A DNA stretch of 64,000 nt from CAZVKN01 sp964627035 (GCA_964627035.1 CAZVKN010000009.1:25986-89985), one strand, 5' to 3'. Positions 14,474-23,402 are shown, counted from the first letter of the stretch. A program made the numbers and translations. Notes: generated by a model not told the origin, from the letters alone.

Positions 14474-15928
14474 CTAAAAATTCAACGCAAACAACCGATT
14501 AAACGCATCCGACGCTTTTGCTATGAATCCACTGCCGTTCCCAAATGAACTCAACGTCGCTAAAACTGATCCAACCAGTATAGAAAACATAGCAAGCATC
14601 TTACCGACATCCTGACCGCGCAGCGATGCGATCATCCGCTGGTCGCCGGATAAGTAAGCTGATGCCGCAAATAGTTCCTCACCGATGAGGGTATAATCAC
14701 ACGCTGCCACAAAGAACGGCAACTGACTCGGCATAGCGGTTCCCGCAATCTGAATCGCGCCGATGGAGTTACCTGTCTCAGCCAGAATCAACGATTCCGC
14801 AAAGAACGCACCCATATAGAAACATGCGGCGGGCTCCTCACGTACCATCGTCCCGTCAACCGCCGCTACATAACCGAACTGTTCATCCGTTACATAATGC
14901 ACCATATCATCATGATAATAATCAGGTCGTCCAACCGATAGATACGCTTCTTTGACCACTTCACGACCGTTGGACATCACCAGTGACCGCGACACCGGAA
15001 CATCCAATCCGGTCTCATACTCAGCAGTCAACTTAGCCACCGATCCGAGAATATTCAGGCCCGCTAACGTCTGCACGTCATCCAGATCAAGTATCCCCGG
15101 AACAAACAGCACCGACCTACCCATCTCAGTCGCTCGACCGACAGCTTCCTCAACCGCTTCCAATCCCGCAATCTTGCGGATGAACAGCATCTTATGCGCC
15201 GTCATCACATACCATATCACCGCTGTCAGAACGACAATCGCAATGAGTAGCATATTGATCTTTCGCATATTGAACCAAGATGCGTGAGTTATCACATTGG
15301 TAATCGGACGAGACTCAAACAGTGCCCCTTCACCTTTCACTCGCAGCATGTAGTTGTAGCTCTTATCATGCTCCAAGCCCGAGTCGTTGTAAGCGTTATC
15401 AGTGAATGGAACTTCATCGATTAGATTCCACTTTCCTTCACCTTGTTCAGTTCTGTAGATGCTCACCAATCCGGGATGCCCGACCCCTTCACTCAGTTTC
15501 CATGTTATGTCCACTGCTCCACCACCGTCATTCGGAGCATCTATGGCAGTGAATTCTGTGAACCCACCGCTGAGTGTTTTGGGAAGATCGAGAGTGGTTT
15601 CAGCGAGCAGCTCATCATTCCTGAACGCCTGAAGTGTGTAGGTGATATCCGCCCCTGCTTCAATCAGATCTAAATACTCGTGGGTGGTAGATTCAAACAC
15701 GGAGGTCGGTGTGAGCCCGGTCTCGTCTCTTGTGAGATGAAACTGCACGTTATCGGTAGGACCTTCATACTTCCAGTGTAGCTTCGCCTGCGTTCGGATG
15801 CCAGGTATGGTTTCAGCGGTAAAGAGTGTGAAATCACCGGATAATTTCACGATTTCACCATCATTTGCCCACAGGGTTGTGGAAAAGGTTAGAACTGTTA
15901 ACAATAGGACTATTTTTATGGAACGCAT
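14474..15928 (-). CDS. FN3/DUF6754-like membrane protein
   Basis: 484 residues: signal peptide (MRSIKIVLLLTVLTFSTTLW), two fibronectin-III-like segments (about 25-215, with LHWKYEGPTDNVQFHLTRDE and VDITWKLSEGVG), a membrane helix (about 226-245), then a domain of about 220 residues I assign to DUF6754 from memory. That domain has GRSVLFVPGILDLDDVQTLA, SVGRPDYYHDDMVHYVTDE and a closing hydrophobic helix. Its late stretch YLSGDQRMIASLRGQDVGKM recalls the QLLGLMGGLQGAAEYE stretch of the 304-codon protein at 10841. It heads a conserved-looking but uncharacterised membrane cluster. Confidence 0.75.
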   Translation of the reverse strand: MRSIKIVLLLTVLTFSTTLWANDGEIVKLSGDFTLFTAETIPGIRTQAKLHWKYEGPTDNVQFHLTRDETGLTPTSVFESTTHEYLDLIEAGADITYTLQAFRNDELLAETTLDLPKTLSGGFTEFTAIDAPNDGGGAVDITWKLSEGVGHPGLVSIYRTEQGEGKWNLIDEVPFTDNAYNDSGLEHDKSYNYMLRVKGEGALFESRPITNVITHASWFNMRKINMLLIAIVVLTAVIWYVMTAHKMLFIRKIAGLEAVEEAVGRATEMGRSVLFVPGILDLDDVQTLAGLNILGSVAKLTAEYETGLDVPVSRSLVMSNGREVVKEAYLSVGRPDYYHDDMVHYVTDEQFGYVAAVDGTMVREEPAACFYMGAFFAESLILAETGNSIGAIQIAGTAMPSQLPFFVAACDYTLIGEELFAASAYLSGDQRMIASLRGQDVGKMLAMFSILVGSVLATLSSFGNGSGFIAKASDAFNRLFALNF

Positions 15929-15957
15929 AACTGTACTCCTGTCGGGTAGTTAGATTT

Positions 15958-15984
15958 CTCACGCAAAGACGCTAAGGCGCAAGG
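15958..15984. repeat. REP7 (cgcaaag-rich) repeat fragment
   Basis: ctcacgcaaagacgctaaggcgcaagg, followed at about 15993-16011 by a small hairpin (cggcttat-atg-ataagccg). It is part of a 355-bp repeat-filled interval between 15929 and 16283. Confidence 0.75.
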
Positions 15985-16055
15985 TATATGTAGCTCGGCT
16001 TATATGATAAGCCGTAGTGTCATCAAGTCGTTGTAACACTGGATTCCGGATCATG

Positions 16056-16186
16056 CAGTCTGTCCGAGAATACGAATATCCGCTGTCAACCCGCCGTGGT
16101 TGACAGCGTAACTTAAGTAGTATCAATAATGTGGCTGTCAGGTGCGGCGACCTGACAGCGGGTTATCTACATTCTCGGACAGACTG
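16056..16186. mobile_element. 131-bp MITE-like element inserted in a REP1 palindrome
   Basis: The ends are inverted repeats: cagtctgtccgagaat at the left and attctcggacagactg at the right, 16 of 16 matching. The cargo is one dimeric REP2 palindrome (16081-16159), in reverse orientation to the other copies. The flanks are the two halves of one REP1 unit (ctggattccggatca and agtccagaatgac); removing the element and one flanking copy of tcaag/tcatg restores the intact sequence seen at 1138-1165. There is no coding capacity, so a transposase would have to act in trans. A second complete element of equal length is at 45622-45752. Confidence 0.8.
16081..16159 (-). repeat. REP2 dimeric palindrome (reverse orientation)
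   Basis: B unit gctgtcaacccgccgtggtt-gacagc, a spacer, then A unit gctgtcaggtgcggcg-acctgacagc. Read on the minus strand the order is A-spacer-B, as at 23318, 28168, 36230 and 38913. The copy is the cargo of the 131-bp element. Confidence 0.9.
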
Positions 16187-16209
16187 TCAAGTCCAGAATG
16201 ACAAGGTCC

Positions 16210-16287
16210 GTCATTCCAGCGAAGGCTGGAATCCAGTCTTCCCCTTTATTTTACTTCAGATCCCCGGTTTCGGAGAAACCGGGCTAC
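16210..16287. repeat. REP1 half-unit followed by a REP3 palindrome
   Basis: 16210-16236 is a REP1 half-unit (gtcattccagcgaaggctgg-aatccag). 16262-16287 is a REP3 palindrome (ccccggtttcgg-agaaaccgggcta), which overlaps the last codons and stop of the 16284 gene. REP3 could act as a transcription terminator here. Confidence 0.85.
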
Positions 16288-17252
16288 GTTTTGTCTATCG
16301 CTTCATTCACCATTGCAAACAACAGTGGAATCTGAATCTCATGGTGTCCGATGAAGTTGAACTTCCGCCCTCCGGTCAGAGTCGGTCGGTTAAGCACATT
16401 CACTGTCGGACGGTAATGTGAAAACATGTCGAAATTTGCAGCGGCAAACTTGTGAGCCGGAGAACCAAGATTTCTCGCAATCGTCAAAGCCTTCAAAAAA
16501 ACCTCCGGCATGATTACCGCAGATCCGATATTCATGACCGCTCCCCCTTCCTCAAGACGAGCCACCTGACGGCTGAACAGACGGAAATCACGCATGCTGG
16601 CTCTACCGATTGCTTCACCATCAGCGGACGGATGCTGGTGGATAATGTCTGTGCCGATTGCTACATGAACGGTCATCGGGACGCTGTTTCGGTATGCACC
16701 GCATAACAGGCTTAAATCGGCATAAGGAGCATCCTTCTCAAGCAGTGCTTTTCCGAGAGCTTCTCCGAATCCCAACTCCCTTTTCACGGGATCTGATATG
16801 ACCCCGTTGATGAAGTCTGCTGTTTCTCGTACCATACCGAATCTGCCGTCTGCCAATCCTTCCGCGACATCCTCTGATGTCCTTCCGAATAGAGCGATCT
16901 CGCTGTCGTGGATTATAGATGAACCGTTTGTAGCTATCGCGGAGACAATCCCACGCTCCATCCAGTCAATCAGCAGTGGAGCGAGTCCGGTCTTGACTAC
17001 ATGACCGCCGTGCATGACTACAACTGCCTTACTCCGCTGATGTGCTGATGCGATAATTTGTGCAAAATCCTTAATATCCTTGGCTTTCAGAATTGCAGGC
17101 AGTGATTCGATAAATTCTGCGAGCGTCAATCCTGCTTTGGTCGGTTTGGCAAACTCGTTGAGATTAACCTTGCGTGTCAGCTCATCAATGGAGAATCGCT
17201 TCACTTTTGACAGGTCAATTTCAGGATATCTGGATTTATCGGGTTGCATCAC
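16284..17252 (-). CDS. Deoxyhypusine-synthase-like protein
   Basis: 322 residues. The core resembles deoxyhypusine synthase: VVVMHGGHVVKTGLAPLLID, then GIVSAIATNGSSIIHDSEIA, FGRTSEDVAEGLADGRFGM and late IGTDIIHQHPSADG. Eukaryotic and archaeal enzymes modify eIF5A using spermidine and NAD; bacteria lack eIF5A, so bacterial members are thought to act on other amines or substrates. The catalytic lysine of the true enzyme could not be located with confidence. It overlaps the DUF3108 gene upstream by 4 nt (ATGA), so the two are co-translated. The precise function is unknown. Confidence 0.75.
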   Translation of the reverse strand: MMQPDKSRYPEIDLSKVKRFSIDELTRKVNLNEFAKPTKAGLTLAEFIESLPAILKAKDIKDFAQIIASAHQRSKAVVVMHGGHVVKTGLAPLLIDWMERGIVSAIATNGSSIIHDSEIALFGRTSEDVAEGLADGRFGMVRETADFINGVISDPVKRELGFGEALGKALLEKDAPYADLSLLCGAYRNSVPMTVHVAIGTDIIHQHPSADGEAIGRASMRDFRLFSRQVARLEEGGAVMNIGSAVIMPEVFLKALTIARNLGSPAHKFAAANFDMFSHYRPTVNVLNRPTLTGGRKFNFIGHHEIQIPLLFAMVNEAIDKT

Positions 17253-18247
17253 TCAGTCTCTGCATGTTTTTTAATTTCAGCAAGCTTGTATCTATTCAGC
17301 TTGGCAAACACTCGTCCGAAGTAGAGCCAGCTTTTCATCAGCACCGGCATCCGGTATTCATCATCGGTGATCCATATCTCCATGTTGCCTTTTCGACGGA
17401 ACAGACCTGATGACTCCAGCATCGGTTCGATTTTGTAACAGTTAAACTCACCTGCGGGGACCTTGATCTTCTCCTTGCCGTAGATTTTAACCCCAAGCTG
17501 ATACCTCTCCCGGATATCATGAACGTCAATCCATACTGTGCTGTCGGCAAACAACGGTCTGGTTCTCAGCTCATAAAATGCACCAAGTACATCCTGAATA
17601 TGCCCAATGACCTCGAGTGTATCCGGAATCTTTGGGGACTTCTTTTCAAACAAATAAGCGATACCGGTTTCAGGAAAATATTCCACTCGTTTCGTGTACT
17701 TGTGTTTGCCCTCATGCAGATTCTTGACGAATTTCCGGGAAAAACCACTGTCAACATCGCGCCAGCTTTCAATGCGATCCCGCACTTTGTAAAAGTAGTC
17801 AACTGTCCGGGTTGATCGCGCAGAGGATGCTATCACGAAACAGTCATATCCGTCAAACTGCTGCACGGATTCGACTGCCATGATGGCATGACCGCCGAGG
17901 ACAAACTCAAACGATATGTCAAACTCCAGTCTCTCGCCTACTCCGAATGGAAGAGGCATTTCAGGCTCGTCACTTTCAGTCAAAACCGTGTCCAACAAGC
18001 TATCCGATTCGATAACAACAGACATTGAATCCGCCAAACTATCCGGCATCGCAATCTTAAAACCAACACTATCTGACAAAGTGTCCGGTTCATCCTGCAC
18101 AATGCTCAAACTGTCCATATCCAATGAATCGTCAATCACCACCGCAGAGTCCTCGCTATCAGGTGGTTCGGGATCATCATCTCCCGATGAAGGGACGGAT
18201 AACAGCAGCCCTATCACTACTGAGTATTTAAAAAATCCATTTATCAT
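17249..18247 (-). CDS. DUF3108-domain exported protein
   Basis: 332 residues. There is a short hydrophobic N-terminus (FFKYSVVIGLLLSVPS), then a low-complexity acidic and serine-rich linker (about 22-95) and a DUF3108-like beta-barrel domain from about residue 100: LPFGVGERLEFDISFEFVLG, then CFVIASSARSTRTVDYFYKV, IESWRDVDSGFSRKF and VKIYGKEKIKVPAGEFNCYK. DUF3108 proteins are periplasmic and of unknown role, structurally like LolA/LolB-type lipid carriers. A 4-nt overlap with the downstream deoxyhypusine-synthase-like gene shows an operon. Confidence 0.82.
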   Translation of the reverse strand: MINGFFKYSVVIGLLLSVPSSGDDDPEPPDSEDSAVVIDDSLDMDSLSIVQDEPDTLSDSVGFKIAMPDSLADSMSVVIESDSLLDTVLTESDEPEMPLPFGVGERLEFDISFEFVLGGHAIMAVESVQQFDGYDCFVIASSARSTRTVDYFYKVRDRIESWRDVDSGFSRKFVKNLHEGKHKYTKRVEYFPETGIAYLFEKKSPKIPDTLEVIGHIQDVLGAFYELRTRPLFADSTVWIDVHDIRERYQLGVKIYGKEKIKVPAGEFNCYKIEPMLESSGLFRRKGNMEIWITDDEYRMPVLMKSWLYFGRVFAKLNRYKLAEIKKHAETE

Positions 18248-18297
18248 TACTATCTATGAGGGTATTTATCTTTCAGCACCTTGTCAAATGTCCAGAC

Positions 18298-18357
18298 GTC
18301 GTGGTTGAGACAACCACGACTACAGAATGACTGCCTGTAGTCGAGCTTGTCTCAAAC
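18298..18357. repeat. REP4 palindromic repeat
   Basis: cgtcgtggttgaga-caaccacgactac, followed by a related arm ctgtagtcgagcttgtctc-aaaccc. Other copies are at 46256-46310 and 61369-61397. It sits between the DUF3108 gene and the glycosyltransferase gene. Confidence 0.85.
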
Positions 18358-18373
18358 CCGCCTAACTGGATAG

Positions 18374-19807
18374 CTAATATGCATTGTCACCCTTTATGAC
18401 TGCCCACAGTGTCAGCACAAGTATTTTCAGATCAAACATCAGCGACCAGTTTTCGATATAGTAACGGTCATAGTGAGTCCGCTCCTCAATGGGGGTATCA
18501 CCTCGAAGTCCGTTGACTTGAGCCCATCCGGTGAGCCCGGATCTGACCCGATGCCGTTCATGGTAGCCGTCTATACGCTCAGCAAACTCTTTGACGTACT
18601 CCGGTCGCTCCGGTCTCGGACCGATCAGGCTCATGTCCCCGATCAGAATGTTCCACAGCTGCGGCAGCTCGTCAATACTCCAGCGGCGTATTATTCTGCC
18701 GAAGCGGGTCACACGCTCGTCATTCTGAGTAGTCCATCCCGGTTTTTTACCGCTCTCGGCATCCAATCGCATCGAACGAAACTTGATGCAGTCAAACTCT
18801 CGCCCGTCAAGCCCTACTCTCCTCTGCCTGTAGATCAATGCACCGCGACTCTCCAATTTAATCAAGATGGCAATGATAACCAACAATGGAAGTAGAAACA
18901 GCAGCATTATCCCTGCTAGCGAAACATCGAACAGTCGCTTGACGATGCCCTGCCATCCGGAAAACGGGTTTTCCTTGAGCGTCCACAGCGGTGCTCCACC
19001 GACTTCGATAACCTTTCTCGGACGACCGTTGACAGGCTGGATATCCGGCAGATACAGGAAATCAACGTTGACGCCGTAACACGATTCCACCACTCGAGGC
19101 AGTACACGACTATCCCTTTCAGAAGGAGCGATTATCAAGGTGTCAAGCTGCTCCTGCTGCACAATCTTACCGGACATGGACACTTCGCCCAGCCACTTAA
19201 GCTTGTCTGTGCTCGGTTCCTCGTCATCCTCATCGGAGATATTTCCGATCAGGCTGAATCCAAATTGTGGACGGTCGTTAAGATGACTTATCATGCTGCC
19301 CAACTGACTGCCGTGTCCGACAATCGCAGCACGTCTTACCCCCAGCCCCCTGCGATAGCCAAACTGACGCAGCTTCCGCCCGATTATCCTCACAATCACC
19401 AAGCTGCAACCGCTGAAAAGGAACAGGAAACCTACGGTAATTCGAGAGAATGTGACTTCGCGGTAGAAGAACAGTGCTGCGAGCAATAACGTATATCCGA
19501 GCGTGTACATCCTGAAAACCGTGACCAGCTCGTCGAACATGCCGTCCTGTCTCGGAAAACGGTATAATTGTCCGGTCAACAGCATCATAAACGTCAACAG
19601 TGCGCTGACCATAGACAGCCGTAAGTACCAATCAACAGGAGGCAGTCCGGTTACAATCGGGATGTAGGATGTGAATAGCACACTGAAGCGAAATTGATAG
19701 GCGAGCCAGGCACCAACTATTATCGCTGCAACATCACCGACTGCCACCAGAACCGGCAGCCATATTTGACCGAATCGCTTCACATCTACCCCTGCATCCT
19801 GTTCCAT
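18374..19807 (-). CDS. Polyprenyl-phosphate sugar phosphotransferase (WcaJ/WbaP type)
   Basis: 477 residues. There are four or five N-terminal membrane helices, a CoA-binding-like region with AAIVGHGSQLGSMISHL, one more helix, then the catalytic bacterial sugar transferase domain: KRLFDVSLAGIMLLFLLPLL, RQRRVGLDGREFDCIKFRSM, WSIDELPQLWNIL, MSLIGPRPERPEYV and the end SGLTGWAQVNGLRGDT. These enzymes load the first sugar phosphate onto undecaprenyl phosphate to start exopolysaccharide or O-antigen units in the inner membrane. It overlaps the upstream glycosyltransferase by 22 nt. Sugar specificity is not readable. Confidence 0.95.
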   Translation of the reverse strand: MEQDAGVDVKRFGQIWLPVLVAVGDVAAIIVGAWLAYQFRFSVLFTSYIPIVTGLPPVDWYLRLSMVSALLTFMMLLTGQLYRFPRQDGMFDELVTVFRMYTLGYTLLLAALFFYREVTFSRITVGFLFLFSGCSLVIVRIIGRKLRQFGYRRGLGVRRAAIVGHGSQLGSMISHLNDRPQFGFSLIGNISDEDDEEPSTDKLKWLGEVSMSGKIVQQEQLDTLIIAPSERDSRVLPRVVESCYGVNVDFLYLPDIQPVNGRPRKVIEVGGAPLWTLKENPFSGWQGIVKRLFDVSLAGIMLLFLLPLLVIIAILIKLESRGALIYRQRRVGLDGREFDCIKFRSMRLDAESGKKPGWTTQNDERVTRFGRIIRRWSIDELPQLWNILIGDMSLIGPRPERPEYVKEFAERIDGYHERHRVRSGLTGWAQVNGLRGDTPIEERTHYDRYYIENWSLMFDLKILVLTLWAVIKGDNAY

Positions 19808-20931
19808 GCGTCGTAGATCACGTCATACATCTCCTGCCTGAACCGCTGACGGCTGAACTGCTCGGCATGTCTGCGGATGGCTCCTGTGTCAAACGGCACG
19901 CTGTCCAACTGCTTCATCGCCTGTGACAACGATTCGGGTGTCTGCTCATAGAAGTAAATTCCGGTTTGATCATTGCCGCTTGGTACTACAGTGTCAAGTG
20001 CACCACCGAATCCGTATGCAATAACCGGACGTCCGCAAGCCTGTGCTTCTACGGGAGCGATACCGAAATCTTCCTCTCCCGGATAGAGTAAGGCGGACGC
20101 ATTACGATACAGTTCAGTCAATTCTTCCTGCGTCTGCCAGCCGATAAATTCTGTTTTATCCCCACCCATCTTTTGCAGCCGTGCCCGCTCAGGACCGTCA
20201 CCCACGACTACAAGCCTGACTCCGAGTCGTTTGCATGTCCGTACCGCAAGATCCACCCTCTTATACGGAACCAGTGCCGACACCGTTAAAAAATAATTTC
20301 CGGTTCCGGGTCCGGGTGTATAATGCTCTATAGACACAGGAGGGTACACCACTTTGGAATCCCTCCGGTAATATTTCTGGATTCGGTGCCTGACATGATT
20401 GGAGTTTGCAACCAATTGATCCACCCTTGTGGATGCGACCACATCCCAGTTTCTCAGGTAGTGTGCTGCTAATCCCGCAATCGCCCGCAGGATGGGCCCG
20501 ATCCGCTGAGAACCAAGATAATCACTACGCATGTCCCACACGTACCTCATCGGCGTATGCACGTACGAGATATGTGCGGCTCGCGGTGGAGGAATCAAGC
20601 CCTTGATGGCACAGTGACTGCTCGAGATAATCAGGTCATATCCACGCAGATCCAACGCTTCCACCGCCCACGGAAACAGAGGCAACCAGAACCTGAAAAG
20701 ACGACGACCGCCAGGCAGCTTGACAATAGGTGACTCGATTACCCGTCTCGACTCGATCAGCGGAGAGACCGTACCGGGGATATGAGCGATGGTGAACAGA
20801 TCCGCTTTGGGGAACATGTGGCACAGCTCTTCAAGAACCATCTCACCGCCGCGCATCCCGGTCAGCCAATCATGAGCGAGAGCTACCCGTCTCGCTGGAA
20901 TTCTTGATGTTACATCGCTCTGTGTGGTCAT
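19786..20931 (-). CDS. Glycosyltransferase family 4
   Basis: 381 residues with the GT-B fold. The N-terminal acceptor domain opens VALAHDWLTGMRGGEMVLEE, with SYVHTPMRYVWDMRSDYLG as in WbaZ/mannosyl-transferase-like enzymes. The C-terminal donor domain has LTVSALVPYKRVDLAV, LVVVGDGPERARLQ and the E-x7-E motif GEEDFGIAPVEAQACGRPVI. Such enzymes extend lipid-linked polysaccharide units using nucleotide sugars. Its 22-nt overlap with the initiating sugar phosphotransferase makes a two-gene polysaccharide operon. Donor and acceptor are unknown. Confidence 0.93.
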   Translation of the reverse strand: MTTQSDVTSRIPARRVALAHDWLTGMRGGEMVLEELCHMFPKADLFTIAHIPGTVSPLIESRRVIESPIVKLPGGRRLFRFWLPLFPWAVEALDLRGYDLIISSSHCAIKGLIPPPRAAHISYVHTPMRYVWDMRSDYLGSQRIGPILRAIAGLAAHYLRNWDVVASTRVDQLVANSNHVRHRIQKYYRRDSKVVYPPVSIEHYTPGPGTGNYFLTVSALVPYKRVDLAVRTCKRLGVRLVVVGDGPERARLQKMGGDKTEFIGWQTQEELTELYRNASALLYPGEEDFGIAPVEAQACGRPVIAYGFGGALDTVVPSGNDQTGIYFYEQTPESLSQAMKQLDSVPFDTGAIRRHAEQFSRQRFRQEMYDVIYDAWNRMQG

Positions 20932-20943
20932 TTGAGCAATTAC

Positions 20944-21012
20944 GTAGCCCGGTTTCTCTGAAACCGGGGTGAATTGATAGGTAAATCCCGGCTTCGGAGA
21001 AGCTGGGCTACG
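20944..21012. repeat. REP3 palindrome pair
   Basis: gtagcccggtttctctg-aaaccgggg, then tcccggcttcggagaagctggg-ctacg. Two complete palindromes separated by about 17 bp lie just downstream of the Asp-box gene, where they may terminate transcription. Confidence 0.9.
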
Positions 21013-21034
21013 TTACGGTGATACCTACAGATCA

Positions 21035-23251
21035 TCACTCACCCTCTTCTGGGTAGATCAACTCATCGGCTTCCGACATCCGGATCTGATAAGCTTCACC
21101 CGGTATAAGTCGATCTATATTAGAGAAATTGAGCGAAGGCACCATGAATCTCCCTCTGCCATTTTTAGCAATAAGCATATTGTCAAGGATAGATTCAAAT
21201 CCATCCCAGGGATCAAGTTCATAGTCTGGGAGATATGCGGCAAAATTCCAATTTTCCCTGAGTGGCACTGGTTCTTGCGGGTCGAGTCGGATGCCCGGCA
21301 CGATTAGAACTGTTTCTTCAATGACTCTAACCTGATAACCTTCAAATGGTGAAATAGGTCCCATATTGTTAAAAGGGATTGATGGTACATAGAATCTACC
21401 TCTCCCATTCTTCACCATTCCTATTGCATTTTCAATTGCACTGAAGATAAATATCGGATCAACACTAATTGGATTTATCGGAAGTGACACAAGACTCCAA
21501 TTGTTATTCAATTCAATTCTAACGGTATCCGGTGGTGGAGCAACCAATCGTAAAACAGTTTCACCCTCACCCTCCTCGACGACTTCCCAAGCAGAGACTA
21601 TCTCCTCCATTTCTGAGTCATCCCACACTCTCCATTGGGAATAACTACCGAACACTGGTATTTCATAGGGTGCATCATCTTCAATTACTACTGCATTGAG
21701 AATAGTCTGTCCCCACCTAGGTCTTCTACGATTCATTTCAACTGCTGCAATTTCATCCCCTTCTTCACCAGGCTCTCCATTGATTAAAACTTCATCAATA
21801 ATATATATGTGATCAAACTCTCGCTCTTCAAACCAAAAATGTCTTTCACCCATGAAGGGAGCCCAAAACACATCCTGATTATTGTTACGGGTATCACACC
21901 ATGCCGGATGAGCCAGACCTCCACCGGCGGCAATTCCGTTATAGTCACCGATAAATGCGCCCCCAAACCCAATGCGAGGATCAAACGACTCACTGCTGAT
22001 CCGTTCGTTATCCGGTAACTCCTCGTCCAGACCGTTCCATCTGACTCCGTATAGGTCAACGAAGATGTTGTCCTCGTCTAAACGGCGGTCGTACCACACC
22101 GCATACAGGTGACCGTTCACCGGATCAACTGCAATCCACGGAAAAAACTGATCCAGTCCGTTTTCCGCTTCATCATCGTTCAATCGTATCGGATCAGTCC
22201 AATTGTCTGCACCGTCATCACTATACGCAAGCAGTATATCAGCATCACCAGATCTGTGATCCGCCCAAGTTACATAGACACGCCCGCTGTTTTCACCATC
22301 TGAACAATCAACTGCCGGAGAGGGAAAGCTGTTAACACGAAACTCAGTGGGGTCCAATCTACGTGGGATTGCATCCGTATTAGCCACAACAAAAATCTCC
22401 TCAAAAGACTCACCACCATCGTCGGACTTTCTACCAATAACTCTATCTGCTGTATAGTCCTTCCAGATGACATACAGTTCACCATCCGGTCCCACCGTCG
22501 GTACAGATCCCTGTGAGCTACGTCTGGTCAGATTCAGAGGATCAGACCACTCCTCACCACCATCTTCCGACCGAGAGAAATAGATACCACTTTCACCTCC
22601 AAAACGTGTCCATGAAACGTAGATATTACCCTCATATTCGCTGTCGCTGTTGTCTATACCGACGTAGCATTTGTCTTCAAAGGGTGGGTTATTTTCACCC
22701 TCTCTATGCACAATCACCCAATTCGGCTCTCCCCACTCAGTGCCACCGTCTTCGGACTTGCTCACGTAGATGCCACCGAAATCGTCATCGCGGTTAAACG
22801 CAATACCGCACATATATGCGTTTCCGTCATTGTCAATAGCCACTGAAGGATCGCCGGATGCTCCGAATCCATCTATATCCTCTACAACTCCGTCCTCCCA
22901 AGTTCTGCCACCGTCAAAGGTAACATAGTATCCACAACGGACATCATCACCGCGGTAGTCGTTGCAGCCGCCGATGACATGCTGCGGATTATTGGGATTG
23001 ACGAATGAAGCTGACTCATTCTGGTGTGTGCGGTCTTCGTCGCTGACTAACCGATTCGGTCCGACACGATCCCGCAAAGGTCCCGCCTCATACCTTGTTA
23101 GATCCGGTGGAAACATAACCACACCGGATATCTCGGGATCACCCGGTCTGATCGATACATTGCGGTTTAAGTCGTTATTCTGAAAAGCTCTATTGTCCGC
23201 TTGAGCAATAGTAGCAAACAGACATAGCAGTACAAAAAGATTCCTCATCAT
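21035..23251 (-). CDS. Secreted Asp-box (BNR) protein with tandem KNGRGRF C-terminal modules
   Basis: 738 residues from the ATG at 23251 (MMRNLFVLLCLFATIAQA signal), with GGGAAG upstream; the frame is open 10 codons further. Five Asp-boxes are visible (FDGGRTWEDG, SEDGGTEWGE, SEDGGEEWSD, SDDGGESFEE, SDDGADNWTD), giving a six-bladed sialidase-type propeller over roughly residues 75-470. The last 150 residues are two copies of a module of about 75 residues: NNWSLVSLPI...MVKNGRGRFYVPSIPF...FEGYQVRV, and ENWNFAAYLP...IAKNGRGRFMVPSLNF...GEAYQIRM. There is no PNPFN sorting domain, so these modules may anchor the protein instead. Catalytic sialidase residues were not established. Confidence 0.85.
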   Translation of the reverse strand: MMRNLFVLLCLFATIAQADNRAFQNNDLNRNVSIRPGDPEISGVVMFPPDLTRYEAGPLRDRVGPNRLVSDEDRTHQNESASFVNPNNPQHVIGGCNDYRGDDVRCGYYVTFDGGRTWEDGVVEDIDGFGASGDPSVAIDNDGNAYMCGIAFNRDDDFGGIYVSKSEDGGTEWGEPNWVIVHREGENNPPFEDKCYVGIDNSDSEYEGNIYVSWTRFGGESGIYFSRSEDGGEEWSDPLNLTRRSSQGSVPTVGPDGELYVIWKDYTADRVIGRKSDDGGESFEEIFVVANTDAIPRRLDPTEFRVNSFPSPAVDCSDGENSGRVYVTWADHRSGDADILLAYSDDGADNWTDPIRLNDDEAENGLDQFFPWIAVDPVNGHLYAVWYDRRLDEDNIFVDLYGVRWNGLDEELPDNERISSESFDPRIGFGGAFIGDYNGIAAGGGLAHPAWCDTRNNNQDVFWAPFMGERHFWFEEREFDHIYIIDEVLINGEPGEEGDEIAAVEMNRRRPRWGQTILNAVVIEDDAPYEIPVFGSYSQWRVWDDSEMEEIVSAWEVVEEGEGETVLRLVAPPPDTVRIELNNNWSLVSLPINPISVDPIFIFSAIENAIGMVKNGRGRFYVPSIPFNNMGPISPFEGYQVRVIEETVLIVPGIRLDPQEPVPLRENWNFAAYLPDYELDPWDGFESILDNMLIAKNGRGRFMVPSLNFSNIDRLIPGEAYQIRMSEADELIYPEEGE

Positions 23252-23317
23252 TTCACTTCCCTTCTTGATAACAATAAACAATATCCATTAAAAGTGTGTT
23301 TGTTCCCGAGTTTTCCC

Positions 23318-23393
23318 GCTGTCAGGTCGCCGTACCTGACAGCCATATGGTTGACATTACGTAAGGTAGTGTCAGCCGCGGCGGGCTGACGCC
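23318..23393 (+). repeat. REP2 dimeric palindrome
   Basis: A unit gctgtcaggtcgccgt-acctgacagc, a 25-bp spacer containing attacgtaaggta, and a B unit ending ggcgggctgacgcc. It lies between the Asp-box gene and the UppP stop. No terminal inverted repeats are obvious around it. Confidence 0.88.
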
Positions 23394-23402
23394 TGAGTTC
23401 TC

